A stretch of 64,000 nt of DNA from an uncultured Oscillospiraceae bacterium. Its GTDB lineage: Bacteria; Bacillota; Clostridia; Oscillospirales; Oscillospiraceae. The DNA is taken from positions 62,001-126,000 of the forward strand of contig CAKTOH010000003.1 in assembly GCA_934589705.1 (NCBI GenBank), written 5' to 3'. Every line of letters starts with the position of its first letter. Position 1 is the stretch's first letter. Positions 25,081-33,141 of this stretch are shown here, piece after piece. The notes under the pieces are model-generated. The model was not told the origin of the DNA. It saw only the letters and a list, made by a program, of their open reading frames with translations, and ran no database searches. Both the position numbers and the translations under genes were made by a program.

Positions 25081-25436
25081 CCAAGAGAATCACAGAACCT
25101 CGCAAGAGAACCCGGACGGTCCAGATTAAATTCTGGGCCACTCCGGAGGAAAAGGAGCTGATCGAAAAGAAAATGGCTCTGACAGGTATCGTCCACCTGG
25201 GAGCCTATCTTCGCAAAATGGCAATCGACGGATATGTGGTGAATCTCCAGATACCGGAGCTGAAAGACATCCTCCGGTGTCAGAGATACGCCAATAACAA
25301 CATCAATCAGATTGCGAAAAAAGTGAATGCAACCGGTAGTATCTATGCAGAGAATGTGGAAGAAATTCGACAGAGGGTGGATGCAATCTACGACCAGATC
25401 AGCAAACTGATTACCAAGATTGCCAAGATCAAATAA
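25077..25436 (+). CDS. mobC: MobC-like relaxosome accessory protein
   Basis: A 119-residue protein. The N-terminal half (RTVQIKFWATPEEKELIEKKM) is a ribbon-helix-helix, and the C-terminal NNNINQIAKKVNATGSIY is the MobC hallmark. MobC proteins bind oriT and help the relaxase to nick. Hairpins typical of an oriT follow directly. Normally a relaxase gene comes next, but none is found here, so this MobC may serve a relaxase encoded elsewhere. Confidence 0.8.
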   Translation: MTKRITEPRKRTRTVQIKFWATPEEKELIEKKMALTGIVHLGAYLRKMAIDGYVVNLQIPELKDILRCQRYANNNINQIAKKVNATGSIYAENVEEIRQRVDAIYDQISKLITKIAKIK

Positions 25437-25501
25437 GCACCGGAACGGTGCGCAGCCGCAGAATTTTTCTGCGTTCAGGGGGGATTGGGGCTTCTCCCCA
25501 A
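25437..25501 (+). other. oriT-like hairpin cluster
   Basis: Three perfect hairpins in 65 bp: GCACCG / CGGTGC (25437-25451), CGCAGAA / TTCTGCG (25457-25473) and TTGGGG / CCCCAA (25485-25501), directly after mobC. The last is followed by CAAGCGATTTTGGCG. This resembles origins of transfer next to mobC genes in related elements. The nick site is not determined. Confidence 0.5.
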
Positions 25502-25587
25502 CAAGCGATTTTGGCGCGGTGGGTACCATCGTGCATTGCTTGCCAGTAGCTTTTTAACTACGATTTTTTAAGAAAGGAATTTAAAAT

Positions 25588-25788
25588 ATGGCTTATACTT
25601 ATACCTCGATTGATCAGCTTCCCATCACTCTCTGCGCCGAGCGGGTGGCGCAGGTTTTGGGGATTTCTCGCGCCGGGGCTTACACCCTGATGCACTCGAA
25701 AGACTTCCCAACCATCCAGATCGGCAAGCGGATGGTTGTTCCCAAGGACAAGCTCCTGGCCTGGATGGAAGCCCAGACCGCTGCGTGA
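25588..25788 (+). CDS. Excisionase-like helix-turn-helix protein
   Basis: A 66-residue MerR/AlpA-type DNA-binding protein: CAERVAQVLGISRAGAYTLMHS, then FPTIQIGKRMVVPKDKLLAWMEAQ. This is the usual architecture of element excisionases and small regulators (HTH_17). It probably directs the integrase towards excision or regulates the core genes. The ATG at 25588 follows AAGAAAGGAATTTAAAAT. It ends 10 bp before the RepA-like gene. Confidence 0.75.
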   Translation: MAYTYTSIDQLPITLCAERVAQVLGISRAGAYTLMHSKDFPTIQIGKRMVVPKDKLLAWMEAQTAA

Positions 25789-25798
25789 GGGAATGCCT

Positions 25799-27124
25799 AT
25801 GACCCAGGAAGTAATGGAAAATCTGCAAATGGAAGTGAAGCATCGGCTGATTGATTTTCTGAAAGCCGAGAAGCTTCCTTACTACGAACCGGCGCTCACG
25901 GCCTGCCCCCATTGCGGCAGGCAGGCCGGAATCATCGGTGACTTTATGTGGAGCTGCAACGAATGCGGCAGCAAGGGCGACGTGGTGGATTACTCTAAGG
26001 AACGGAACTTTTTCAAGACTCGGAGCGATGCCCTGAAGCATGTGTGCCGGGTGCTGGGAATCAAGATTTGTCACCTGGATACCATCTCCGCCGACGAGCT
26101 GATGGACAAACATTTCCCACCGGATCTGGACCTGATTGACGGCCTTATGAGCAAGGGGCTCTACATCCTTGCCGGTGCACCGAAGATCGGCAAGTCCTGG
26201 CTGGTGCTGTGGTTGGCCCATTGTGTCAGCACCGGCGAACCGGTATGGGAATTTGAAACCTACAAGTGTCCGGTCCTCTACCTCTGCCTGGAGGACCCGG
26301 ACCGCCGGGTACAGAAGCGGCTGGTGGATATCTGCGGTGGACAGACCGGCAGCATTCACTTCGCCGTAGATGCGGAAGCATTGGGCTCCGGCCTAGAAGA
26401 GCAGCTTGCCAACTTTATCAAGGAACATCCGAGCATGAAATTGATCATTATTGATACATTTCAGAAGATCCGTAACGACGGTGTGGAGGGCTACAATTAC
26501 GGTGCGGACTACAACATCCTGACTGCCTTGAAACGAATTGCAGACCGTTTTGACATTACGATTTTGCTTGTCCACCACACGAGAAAGCAAGGTGCGAAAG
26601 ATGTGATGGACACCATTTCCGGCACTCGTGGTATCAGCGGATGTGTGGACGGCACCTTGGTTCTGGAAAAGGAAACCCGGCTGGGTACGAGAGGAAAACT
26701 CAGCGCAACCAGCCGGGAATATGAGGACAAAGAATTGGTTCTGGAATTTGACAGAAGCAGCAAACGGTGGGGCTTAGTGGGCAGCGTGGACGATGAGGAA
26801 GTGGAGCCGCCCGATCCGTTGCTCCTTGCCATCAGCGAGTTCATCAGCAGAGTGGGAAACTGGAAAGGAACTGCCACAGAGTTGCTGGAACACCTAAAAG
26901 GAATCAACGGGAAAATACAGAACCCGCCTAACGCTCTGGCCCGATACCTCAATGCGAATAGTAAGCAACTCCGGGAGCGGTACGGCGTAGAGTACACCCC
27001 CAGCCGGGAGAGAAACGTAAAGTACATCTGTCTGGAGCCGATGTGCGATAATTCCGATACTTCCGATGTTTCAGAGGGTGCCTCCAATACCGAAAATACC
27101 GAACTTATCGGACAGAGTGCCTAA
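25799..27124 (+). CDS. RepA-like hexameric helicase/AAA ATPase with zinc ribbon
   Basis: A 441-residue protein. A zinc ribbon (CPHCGRQ ... CNECGSKGD) near residues 38-60 is followed by a RecA-like ATPase: Walker A LAGAPKIGKSWL near residue 125, Walker B LIIIDTF near 220 and HHTRK near 260, as in RSF1010 RepA-type helicases. The C-terminus may be a winged helix. It should unwind DNA for replication of the excised element, possibly from the iterons at 23857-24135. The ATG at 25799 (GAGGGAATGCCT) was chosen over a longer frame that overlaps the preceding gene. Confidence 0.75.
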   Translation: MTQEVMENLQMEVKHRLIDFLKAEKLPYYEPALTACPHCGRQAGIIGDFMWSCNECGSKGDVVDYSKERNFFKTRSDALKHVCRVLGIKICHLDTISADELMDKHFPPDLDLIDGLMSKGLYILAGAPKIGKSWLVLWLAHCVSTGEPVWEFETYKCPVLYLCLEDPDRRVQKRLVDICGGQTGSIHFAVDAEALGSGLEEQLANFIKEHPSMKLIIIDTFQKIRNDGVEGYNYGADYNILTALKRIADRFDITILLVHHTRKQGAKDVMDTISGTRGISGCVDGTLVLEKETRLGTRGKLSATSREYEDKELVLEFDRSSKRWGLVGSVDDEEVEPPDPLLLAISEFISRVGNWKGTATELLEHLKGINGKIQNPPNALARYLNANSKQLRERYGVEYTPSRERNVKYICLEPMCDNSDTSDVSEGASNTENTELIGQSA

Positions 27125-27232
27125 ATTCGCCGAAATTTTCGGCGAATTTCCACCGCCGCAAACTATACAAAATGAACCGCGAGCTGTACAATGATGGTGA
27201 CGAAACATCATGTATCAGCGGAAAGGAGTGAA

Positions 27233-28378
27233 ATGGCAAAGAAACGAACCAACGGCGAAGGAACCATTCGCCAGCGTGAAACCGGCCTTTGGGAGTGTAC
27301 CATCATGGACGGTTTCCAGCCCAACGGCAAACGCAAGTATAAAAGTTTTTACGGCAACACCCAGGGTGAAGTCAAGAAGAAGATGAAAGCCTATCTCAAA
27401 GTAAAGGAGGAGGGAAGCCTCGCCGCCATGGATTACACCTTCGGCGAGTGGGCAGAAATCTGGTTTGAGAACCACAAGGAAAATATCAAGTCCACCACCC
27501 AGGAAAGCTACCGCTACACCATGCGGATTCTGCAAGAGCACTTTGGCAGACAGAAGATGAATCAGATCAAGGCTTACGACATTGAGCAATTTCTGAAAAA
27601 GCTTCGCAAAGGCGGAGCTTCCAATTCCCGGCTGGCTCAATGCAGAGGCATGCTGTTCCAGATTTTCAATAAGGCTGTTGCCAACGATCTTCTGGACAAA
27701 AATCCTGTGGCCTTTGCGGACAAGCTGCGGAAAGCACCGCCCCAGCGGAAAGAAACTTTCACAGCCGAGGAAGTGAAAATTCTTCTGAAGAACCTACCGG
27801 AAAATCAGATCGGTTGGAGTATCCGTCTGATGCTGGGAACCGGCATGCGGGGTCAGGAACTGCTTGCTCTGGAACCCAGACATATCTCCGAAGATGGTGC
27901 TTTCATCGTCATTGAACAGGCGGTGTCCATGGACAAGGGAACGGCGGCTCTGGGGACTCCCAAATCCTTTGACAGCTACCGCAATATCCCAGTCCCGGAG
28001 AATGTCCGCTACTGTGCAAGACTGCTTCGGGATACACCCAATAAGTATATCTGGGAATCTCCCAAGAAACCGGGCATGCCCTGCAATCCCTCTCACTTCC
28101 GGGATCAATTCAAAAAGACTTTGGAAGCCATCGAGGGGGTACGGGTTCTGACACCCCATTGCTGTCGGCACACCTACGTTTCCCAAATGCAGATGCTGGG
28201 TGTTGACCTTGCTACCATCCAGAGTATCGTCGGTCACGCGGATGTGGATATGACCAAGCACTATCTGCATGTGCAGGACCCAGTACGGCTGGCCGCAATC
28301 GAGAAATTTTCCAACGCATTTTCGGAGCATCCGAAAGCCTCTCATTTGAACGTATTGGACTTCTTGGAATCGTCGTGA
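27233..28378 (+). CDS. int: Tyrosine integrase of the element
   Basis: A 381-residue site-specific recombinase. It has an N-terminal arm-binding domain (RTNGEGTIRQRETGLWE), a SAM-like core-binding domain, and a catalytic domain with Arg in GTGMRGQELL, HCCRH (HxxR), GHADVDMTKHY (His and the nucleophile Tyr). It integrates the element into the 3' end of tRNA-Ala. The ATG at 27233 follows GGAAAGGAGTGAA. Its stop codon touches the first of two arm-type repeats, and the intact tRNA lies about 135 bp further on. Confidence 0.95.
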   Translation: MAKKRTNGEGTIRQRETGLWECTIMDGFQPNGKRKYKSFYGNTQGEVKKKMKAYLKVKEEGSLAAMDYTFGEWAEIWFENHKENIKSTTQESYRYTMRILQEHFGRQKMNQIKAYDIEQFLKKLRKGGASNSRLAQCRGMLFQIFNKAVANDLLDKNPVAFADKLRKAPPQRKETFTAEEVKILLKNLPENQIGWSIRLMLGTGMRGQELLALEPRHISEDGAFIVIEQAVSMDKGTAALGTPKSFDSYRNIPVPENVRYCARLLRDTPNKYIWESPKKPGMPCNPSHFRDQFKKTLEAIEGVRVLTPHCCRHTYVSQMQMLGVDLATIQSIVGHADVDMTKHYLHVQDPVRLAAIEKFSNAFSEHPKASHLNVLDFLESS

Positions 28379-28397
28379 TTCTGGTACGATTCTGGTA
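28378..28397 (+). promoter_or_regulatory. Right integrase arm-type sites
   Basis: ATTCTGGTA at 28378-28386 and 28389-28397, then CATAAAGCAAC. It is the counterpart of 2104-2124, in the same orientation and at a similar distance from its att site. Confidence 0.6.
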
Positions 28398-28409
28398 CAT
28401 AAAGCAACG

Positions 28410-28438
28410 CAAACCGGGGTGTAACGCCCCGGTTTGGA
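28410..28438 (+). terminator. Hairpin after the integrase gene
   Basis: AAACCGGGG and CCCCGGTTT form a 9-bp stem 35 bp after the integrase stop. The T-run is weak, so termination is likely but not certain. Confidence 0.55.
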
Positions 28439-28480
28439 AAAGACTGATTTTTACAGAAAATATCCATGTTTGCAAAAGAA

Positions 28481-28513
28481 AAAGTCCCGAATTCTTACGA
28501 ATTCAAGACTTTT
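28481..28513 (-). terminator. Element-borne terminator for tRNA-Ala
   Basis: On the minus strand an AAAAAGTC ... GACTTTTT hairpin with a GAATTC / GAATTC core follows the CCA end of the tRNA directly. The element thus supplies a new terminator in place of the displaced one at 1912-1946. Confidence 0.75.
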
Positions 28514-28589
<76 letters not shown>

Positions 28590-28751
28590 ATATTTTGTTT
28601 TCGTTCGCCGCCCTTGCCGGACGACTTCTGTATTATAGCACACAACCGGAAAATGTCAAGCAGTTTTTTCGATTTTCTTCATTTTCTTTTTTAGGGCAAA
28701 AACAGGCCGGGGAAAGGGAAATTGGGACTTCCATTTTCCGCACTTTGCGTG

Positions 28752-28757
28752 TATAAT
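28752..28757 (+). promoter_or_regulatory. Likely -10 box of galKT
   Basis: TATAAT 60 bp before the galK start. No good -35 is seen 17 bp upstream, so an activator may be needed. Confidence 0.45.
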
Positions 28758-28816
28758 GAAAGACAGCAGAAATATATAAAATAAGAAAGCCTGCGGGCGA
28801 TCGTTTGGAGGATGTT

Positions 28817-30028
28817 ATGTCGAACCTGATTCTTTCCGCAAAGGACAAAACGAGACTGGATTCCGGCTTTTCCACCGCCTTCGGCGGGGAAGCCCAGCGG
28901 TATTTTTCCGCTCCCGGACGCACGGAAATCGGCGGCAATCACACGGATCATCAGCGGGGTCGGGTGCTGGCCGGCGCGGTAAACCTGGACACGGTGGCGG
29001 CTGTCCGCATTAGCGGGACAAACGTGATTCGTGTCCAGTCCAAGGGCTATCCCCTGTGTCAGGTGGATTTGGACAATCTGGAGCCGGTGGCGGCGGAAAT
29101 CAACTCCACGCCTGCTCTCATCCGGGGCGTGGCGGCTCGGTTTGCCCAGCTGGGCTGCAAGGTGGGGGGCTTTGATGCCTACTGCGAGTCCACGGTGCTG
29201 CCCGGCTCCGGCCTGAGCTCCTCCGCGGCCTTTGAGGTGCTCATCGGCACCATCATCAATCATCTGTTCTTTGACGGCCGGGTGTCCCAGGCTGAGGTGG
29301 CTCAGATCGGCCAGTACGCGGAGAACGTGTTCTTCGGCAAGCCCTGCGGCCTGATGGATCAGACTGCCAGTGCGGTGGGCGGTCTGGTGACCATCGATTT
29401 TGCCGATAAAGCGCACCCGGATATCCGGCCGGTGCACTTCGATTTCTCCACCACCGGCCACGCCCTGTGCATCATCGACTCCCGGGCGGATCACGCCGAC
29501 CTGACCGACGAATACGCGGCCATTCCCGGAGAGCTGAAGGAAATCTGCGATTGCCTGGGCAGGGAAGTGACCACGGAAATTCCCGAGGAGGAATTTTACG
29601 CCGCCATCCCCAAGCTTCGGGAAACCTGCGGCGATCGGGCGGTTATGCGAGCCATGCACGAATACAACGAAAACCGCCGGGTGCCGGAGCAGGTGGCCTG
29701 CCTGGAAAAGGGAGATTTCCAGGGCTTCCTGAGCCTCATCCGGGAGTCCGGCTTCTCCAGCTGGATGTATTTGCAGAATGTGATTCCCGCGGGCTATGTG
29801 CGCCAGCAGCCTGTGGCGGTGGCACTGGGTCTGTGCGAGCATTATCTGCGGGGCAAGGGCGCCTACCGGGTTCACGGCGGCGGCTTCGCCGGAACGGTGC
29901 AGGCCTTTGTGCCCTTCGAGCTGCTGGATTCCTTCCGGGCAGGGATTGACGCTGCTCTGGGCGAAGGTGCCTGCCATGTCCTGTCCATCCGTCCCCAGGG
30001 CGGCGTGGAGATGGAGGTGGAGGGATGA
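28817..30028 (+). CDS. galK: Galactokinase
   Basis: A 403-residue GHMP kinase that phosphorylates galactose at C1 with ATP, the first step of the Leloir pathway. The family signature reads PGRTEIGGNHTDHQRGRVLA near residue 37. The phosphate-binding loop is LPGSGLSSSAAFEVL, and the C-terminal GHMP motif is VHGGGFAGTVQAFV. The ATG at 28817 follows TTGGAGGATGTT; an upstream in-frame codon is less well placed. It overlaps galT by 4 bp. Confidence 0.93.
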   Translation: MSNLILSAKDKTRLDSGFSTAFGGEAQRYFSAPGRTEIGGNHTDHQRGRVLAGAVNLDTVAAVRISGTNVIRVQSKGYPLCQVDLDNLEPVAAEINSTPALIRGVAARFAQLGCKVGGFDAYCESTVLPGSGLSSSAAFEVLIGTIINHLFFDGRVSQAEVAQIGQYAENVFFGKPCGLMDQTASAVGGLVTIDFADKAHPDIRPVHFDFSTTGHALCIIDSRADHADLTDEYAAIPGELKEICDCLGREVTTEIPEEEFYAAIPKLRETCGDRAVMRAMHEYNENRRVPEQVACLEKGDFQGFLSLIRESGFSSWMYLQNVIPAGYVRQQPVAVALGLCEHYLRGKGAYRVHGGGFAGTVQAFVPFELLDSFRAGIDAALGEGACHVLSIRPQGGVEMEVEG

Positions 30029-31518
30029 CCATCGATACCTGTATCGATTCCCTGGTTTCCTATGCCATGAACCGGGGACTGGCGGAGCCGGTAGATCACT
30101 ATGTACTGGTCAACCGGCTGCTGGATATTCTCCGTAAGGACGACTACACCCCCACCGACGAGCCCCAGAGCGAGGACTTAGAGGAAATTCTGGCCGGGAT
30201 TCTGGACTACGCCGTGGAAAAGGGTCTGTGTGAGGACAACATCACCGCCCGGGACATTTTCGACACCCGGATTATGGGCGCGGTCACGCCCATGCCCCGG
30301 GAGGTCATCCGTTCTTTCCGGGAAAGGTACGCCCAGAGCCCGGAGGCGGCCACCGAGTGGTACTATCGGTTCAGCTGTGATACCGACTACATCCGCCGCT
30401 ATCGGATTGCGAAGGATATGCGCTGGAAGTATGACAGCCCCTACGGCCAGATGGACATCACCATCAATCTGAGCAAGCCTGAGAAGGATCCCAGAGCCAT
30501 TGCCGCAGCCAAGAACGCCCCCCAGACCGCTTACCCCAAGTGCCAGCTGTGCCGGGAGAACGAGGGCTACGCCGGTCGGATGAACCATCCCGCCCGGGCC
30601 AATCACCGGATCATTCCCATTTCCGTCTGCGGGGCGGACTGGTGCCTGCAATATTCCCCCTACGTTTACTACAACGAGCACTGCATCGTGTTCAATTCCC
30701 GGCATGTGCCCATGAAGATCGACCGGGCGGCCTTTGAGAAGCTGCTGGACTTCGTGAAGGCCTTCCCCCATTATTTTGTGGGCTCCAACGCCGACTTGCC
30801 CATTGTGGGCGGCTCCATTCTCAGCCATGAGCACTTCCAGGGCGGACACTATACCTTCGCCATGGAGACCGCGCCTGTGGAGCAGGAGCTGAAATTCACG
30901 GGCTTCGAGGACGTTCAGGCGGGCATTGTCCGCTGGCCCATGAGCGTCATCCGGCTGGACGGGGAGAATCCGGAGCGGCTGGCAGAGCTGGCAGACAAGA
31001 TCCTCACCTGCTGGCGGGGCTATTCCGACGAAAGCGTGGGCGTGGTGGCCTTCTCTGACGGAGAGCCTCACAACACCATCACCCCCATTGCCCGGCGCAG
31101 AGGAAAGCTCTATGAGCTGGATCTGGTGCTTCGGTGCAACATTACTACCCCAGAGCATCCCCTGGGCGTGTTCCATCCCCATGCGGACAAGCACCACATC
31201 AAGAAGGAGAACATCGGTCTCATCGAGGTCATGGGTCTGGCGGTGCTTCCCAGCCGGTTGAAAAAGGAGCTGACGGATCTGGCTCAGGCCATTGTGGAGG
31301 GTCGGGACATCGGCGCGGACGAGGTTCTGAGCAAGCACGCTCCTTGGGTAGGGGAGCTGAAAAAGAAGTACACCTTTACTCCGGACAACGCCCTGGACAT
31401 TGTGCTCCAGGAGACGGGCAAGGTGTTCACCGAAGTCCTGGAGGATGCCGGTGTCTACAAGAACACCCCAGAGGGAAGAAACGCTTTCCTGGGGTTCGTG
31501 GATACGGTGAATGGGTAA
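30025..31518 (+). CDS. galT: UDP-glucose-hexose-1-phosphate uridylyltransferase, class II
   Basis: A 497-residue protein, the long Firmicutes class II GalT. It exchanges UMP between UDP-glucose and galactose-1-phosphate. Visible family segments are HCIVFNSRHVPMKI, VGGSILSHEHFQGG (containing the active-site His region) and GVFHPHADKHHIKKENIG. It is translationally coupled to galK by a GATGACC overlap. A strong terminator follows at 31529. No galE or transporter is in the window. Confidence 0.93.
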   Translation: MTIDTCIDSLVSYAMNRGLAEPVDHYVLVNRLLDILRKDDYTPTDEPQSEDLEEILAGILDYAVEKGLCEDNITARDIFDTRIMGAVTPMPREVIRSFRERYAQSPEAATEWYYRFSCDTDYIRRYRIAKDMRWKYDSPYGQMDITINLSKPEKDPRAIAAAKNAPQTAYPKCQLCRENEGYAGRMNHPARANHRIIPISVCGADWCLQYSPYVYYNEHCIVFNSRHVPMKIDRAAFEKLLDFVKAFPHYFVGSNADLPIVGGSILSHEHFQGGHYTFAMETAPVEQELKFTGFEDVQAGIVRWPMSVIRLDGENPERLAELADKILTCWRGYSDESVGVVAFSDGEPHNTITPIARRRGKLYELDLVLRCNITTPEHPLGVFHPHADKHHIKKENIGLIEVMGLAVLPSRLKKELTDLAQAIVEGRDIGADEVLSKHAPWVGELKKKYTFTPDNALDIVLQETGKVFTEVLEDAGVYKNTPEGRNAFLGFVDTVNG

Positions 31519-31528
31519 ATAGCAGAAG

Positions 31529-31565
31529 AACAGGCGCACTGCGTTTTGCAGTGCGCCTGTTATTT
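31529..31565. terminator. Terminator between galT and the ECF operon
   Basis: A 14-bp stem (AACAGGCGCACTGC / GCAGTGCGCCTGTT) with a 4-5-nt loop. It ends galKT and probably also the converging minus-strand operon. Confidence 0.85.
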
Positions 31566-31568
31566 CGT

Positions 31569-32447
31569 TCAGGAAGCCCGGGCCTTGCGGAACCGGTAAT
31601 CCGTCCAGAGCTCCAGTCCTAAGGGCATCAGGCACAGAACCAGATACCCGGCGGCGGTGAGAATGCCGATGGCATTCAGGGGCCGCCAGACGATCCGGGG
31701 ATTGTACCACATTTTCCCGGAGCCCAGAATCACCCCCATGAGGGTCAGGGTGATGCAGGTGAACAGCGAAATGACGAAAGCCCTGTCCCGGTTGTCGAAC
31801 CGGTAGAGGGAGAAGGATGTCCGGCCCCGAAGGAGACTTCCCCGGGAGCGCATGGAATCGGATTCCAGAGCCAGGGCGGAGATCATCCAGGTGATGAGCA
31901 TGGAGAAAATCTCCAGACAGTTCATAAGCCGCCGGAAGGGACTTCCCTGACCGGCTCCACGGCCCACACCCCGTCTGGCAAGGTTGATCCGTCCCGCCTC
32001 CCGGGAAAGCCGGGGAAGAAACCGCAGAAGAATCGTCAGAAACAGGGAAAGCCGGGGGCTGACCTTGCCGAACAGGTAGATCACCTTATCCGAGGAGACC
32101 ACGGAAAACAGGGCCTCCAGCCACATGCACACCGTGGCAAAGCGCAGACCGATGACCAGCCCGTAGACAAGGCTTTCCAGGGTCATATTGTTGTCGATGA
32201 AATTCTTCCGGAGCACCGTCACGCCGAAATGGTGGTAGGCGCTGTAGTACAGGGCGAAAACCACAATCAGCGGCAGCAGGCAGAGGTTGAAAACCACGGC
32301 CTTTCGTCCTGCCCGGCGGACGCTGTAGGCAAAGGCGCACAGCCAGGCGATGGTCAGAAACACCGGATGCTGAAAGTTAACCGCCCCCCAGAGAACGGAA
32401 GCGAAAAAGATAAAGTTAACTGCCGGATGGCAGGCCTCAAACCCCAT
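31569..32447 (-). CDS. ecfT: ECF transporter transmembrane component EcfT (second copy)
   Basis: A 292-residue membrane protein with about six hydrophobic segments. The cytoplasmic helices carry the A-R-x coupling motifs of EcfT (EAGRINLARRGV and ESDSMRSRGSL) that bind the ATPases. The N-terminal HPAVNFIFFASVL is shared with the EcfT at 34772-35653. It overlaps the S component by 11 bp and is last in the cobalamin-riboswitch operon. Two EcfT genes for one S and one ATPase gene is unusual. Confidence 0.85.
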   Translation of the reverse strand: MGFEACHPAVNFIFFASVLWGAVNFQHPVFLTIAWLCAFAYSVRRAGRKAVVFNLCLLPLIVVFALYYSAYHHFGVTVLRKNFIDNNMTLESLVYGLVIGLRFATVCMWLEALFSVVSSDKVIYLFGKVSPRLSLFLTILLRFLPRLSREAGRINLARRGVGRGAGQGSPFRRLMNCLEIFSMLITWMISALALESDSMRSRGSLLRGRTSFSLYRFDNRDRAFVISLFTCITLTLMGVILGSGKMWYNPRIVWRPLNAIGILTAAGYLVLCLMPLGLELWTDYRFRKARAS

Positions 32448-33141
32448 CGTCGTCCTCCGTCATGCCATATTGCAGCTTTACCCGATCCAGTTTTTCCAGA
32501 AGGGGACGGCCAAAGAGCAGCATGGTCAGGAAGGTGCACACTCCCTGGCTCAGATTTACCGGAAATCCGGACAGATATAATGGCCAGGCCGTCTGAACAT
32601 TGACGACCGGCAGCATGAGAAATACCGAGCAGGTGTCCAGAAGGGGCCCAACGAAAAAGAGCGTCGCCGCAAAGCCGAAAATGGCCATGACCAGGGGCTT
32701 TTGGGGCAGGCGACCCTTGGCGAACAGGAAGCCCGCCAGCATCCCGCCGGCACCGTAGGCGAACATCTGCCAGGGGGTGTAGGCACCCTGACCGTAGAAA
32801 AAGTTGCTGGCAAAGGAGGAAACGGCTCCCACAAGGAAGCCGGATTCCGGGCCGAAGGCAATGCCGGAGAGCATGATGATGGCGAAAATGGCCTTGAAAT
32901 TGGGAATGGGGATCACCACCCGGGCGGCCACGGCCAGGGCCGAGAGAACGGCAATGACTACCAGCTCCCGGGCCTGGGGCTTCCGATCCTCGAAGGCCAG
33001 CAGGAAGGGGATAAGGATTTCGATGATGACCAGGGTGCTGGTGATGTAATAGGCCCGGCCCTTCAAATGGAGGCCAAAGAACAGGGTGGCGGGAATCACC
33101 AGCAGGAAGATCAGCAGCATGGCAATGTGGGATTTTTTCAT
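32437..33141 (-). CDS. ECF transporter S component, CbrT-like (corrinoid)
   Basis: A 234-residue integral membrane protein with about six segments. The pattern IPIPNFKAIFAIIMLSGIAFGPE, then GAVSSFASNFFYGQGAYTPWQMF matches the CbrT-type substrate-binding subunits recalled for cobalamin uptake. It would bind corrinoid at the outer face and toggle with EcfT/EcfA. The cobalamin riboswitch at the head of the operon supports the substrate. It overlaps ecfT by 11 bp and ecfA by 4 bp. Confidence 0.75.
   Translation of the reverse strand: MKKSHIAMLLIFLLVIPATLFFGLHLKGRAYYITSTLVIIEILIPFLLAFEDRKPQARELVVIAVLSALAVAARVVIPIPNFKAIFAIIMLSGIAFGPESGFLVGAVSSFASNFFYGQGAYTPWQMFAYGAGGMLAGFLFAKGRLPQKPLVMAIFGFAATLFFVGPLLDTCSVFLMLPVVNVQTAWPLYLSGFPVNLSQGVCTFLTMLLFGRPLLEKLDRVKLQYGMTEDDDGV

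Noticed and set aside
25799..27124. Relaxase, expected after mobC
   Set aside because: The protein has Walker A and B motifs and a zinc ribbon, not the HxH and Tyr motifs of a relaxase.
28691..29977. A 428-codon minus-strand frame over galK
   Set aside because: It is antisense to a gene with all galactokinase motifs and has no ribosome-binding site.
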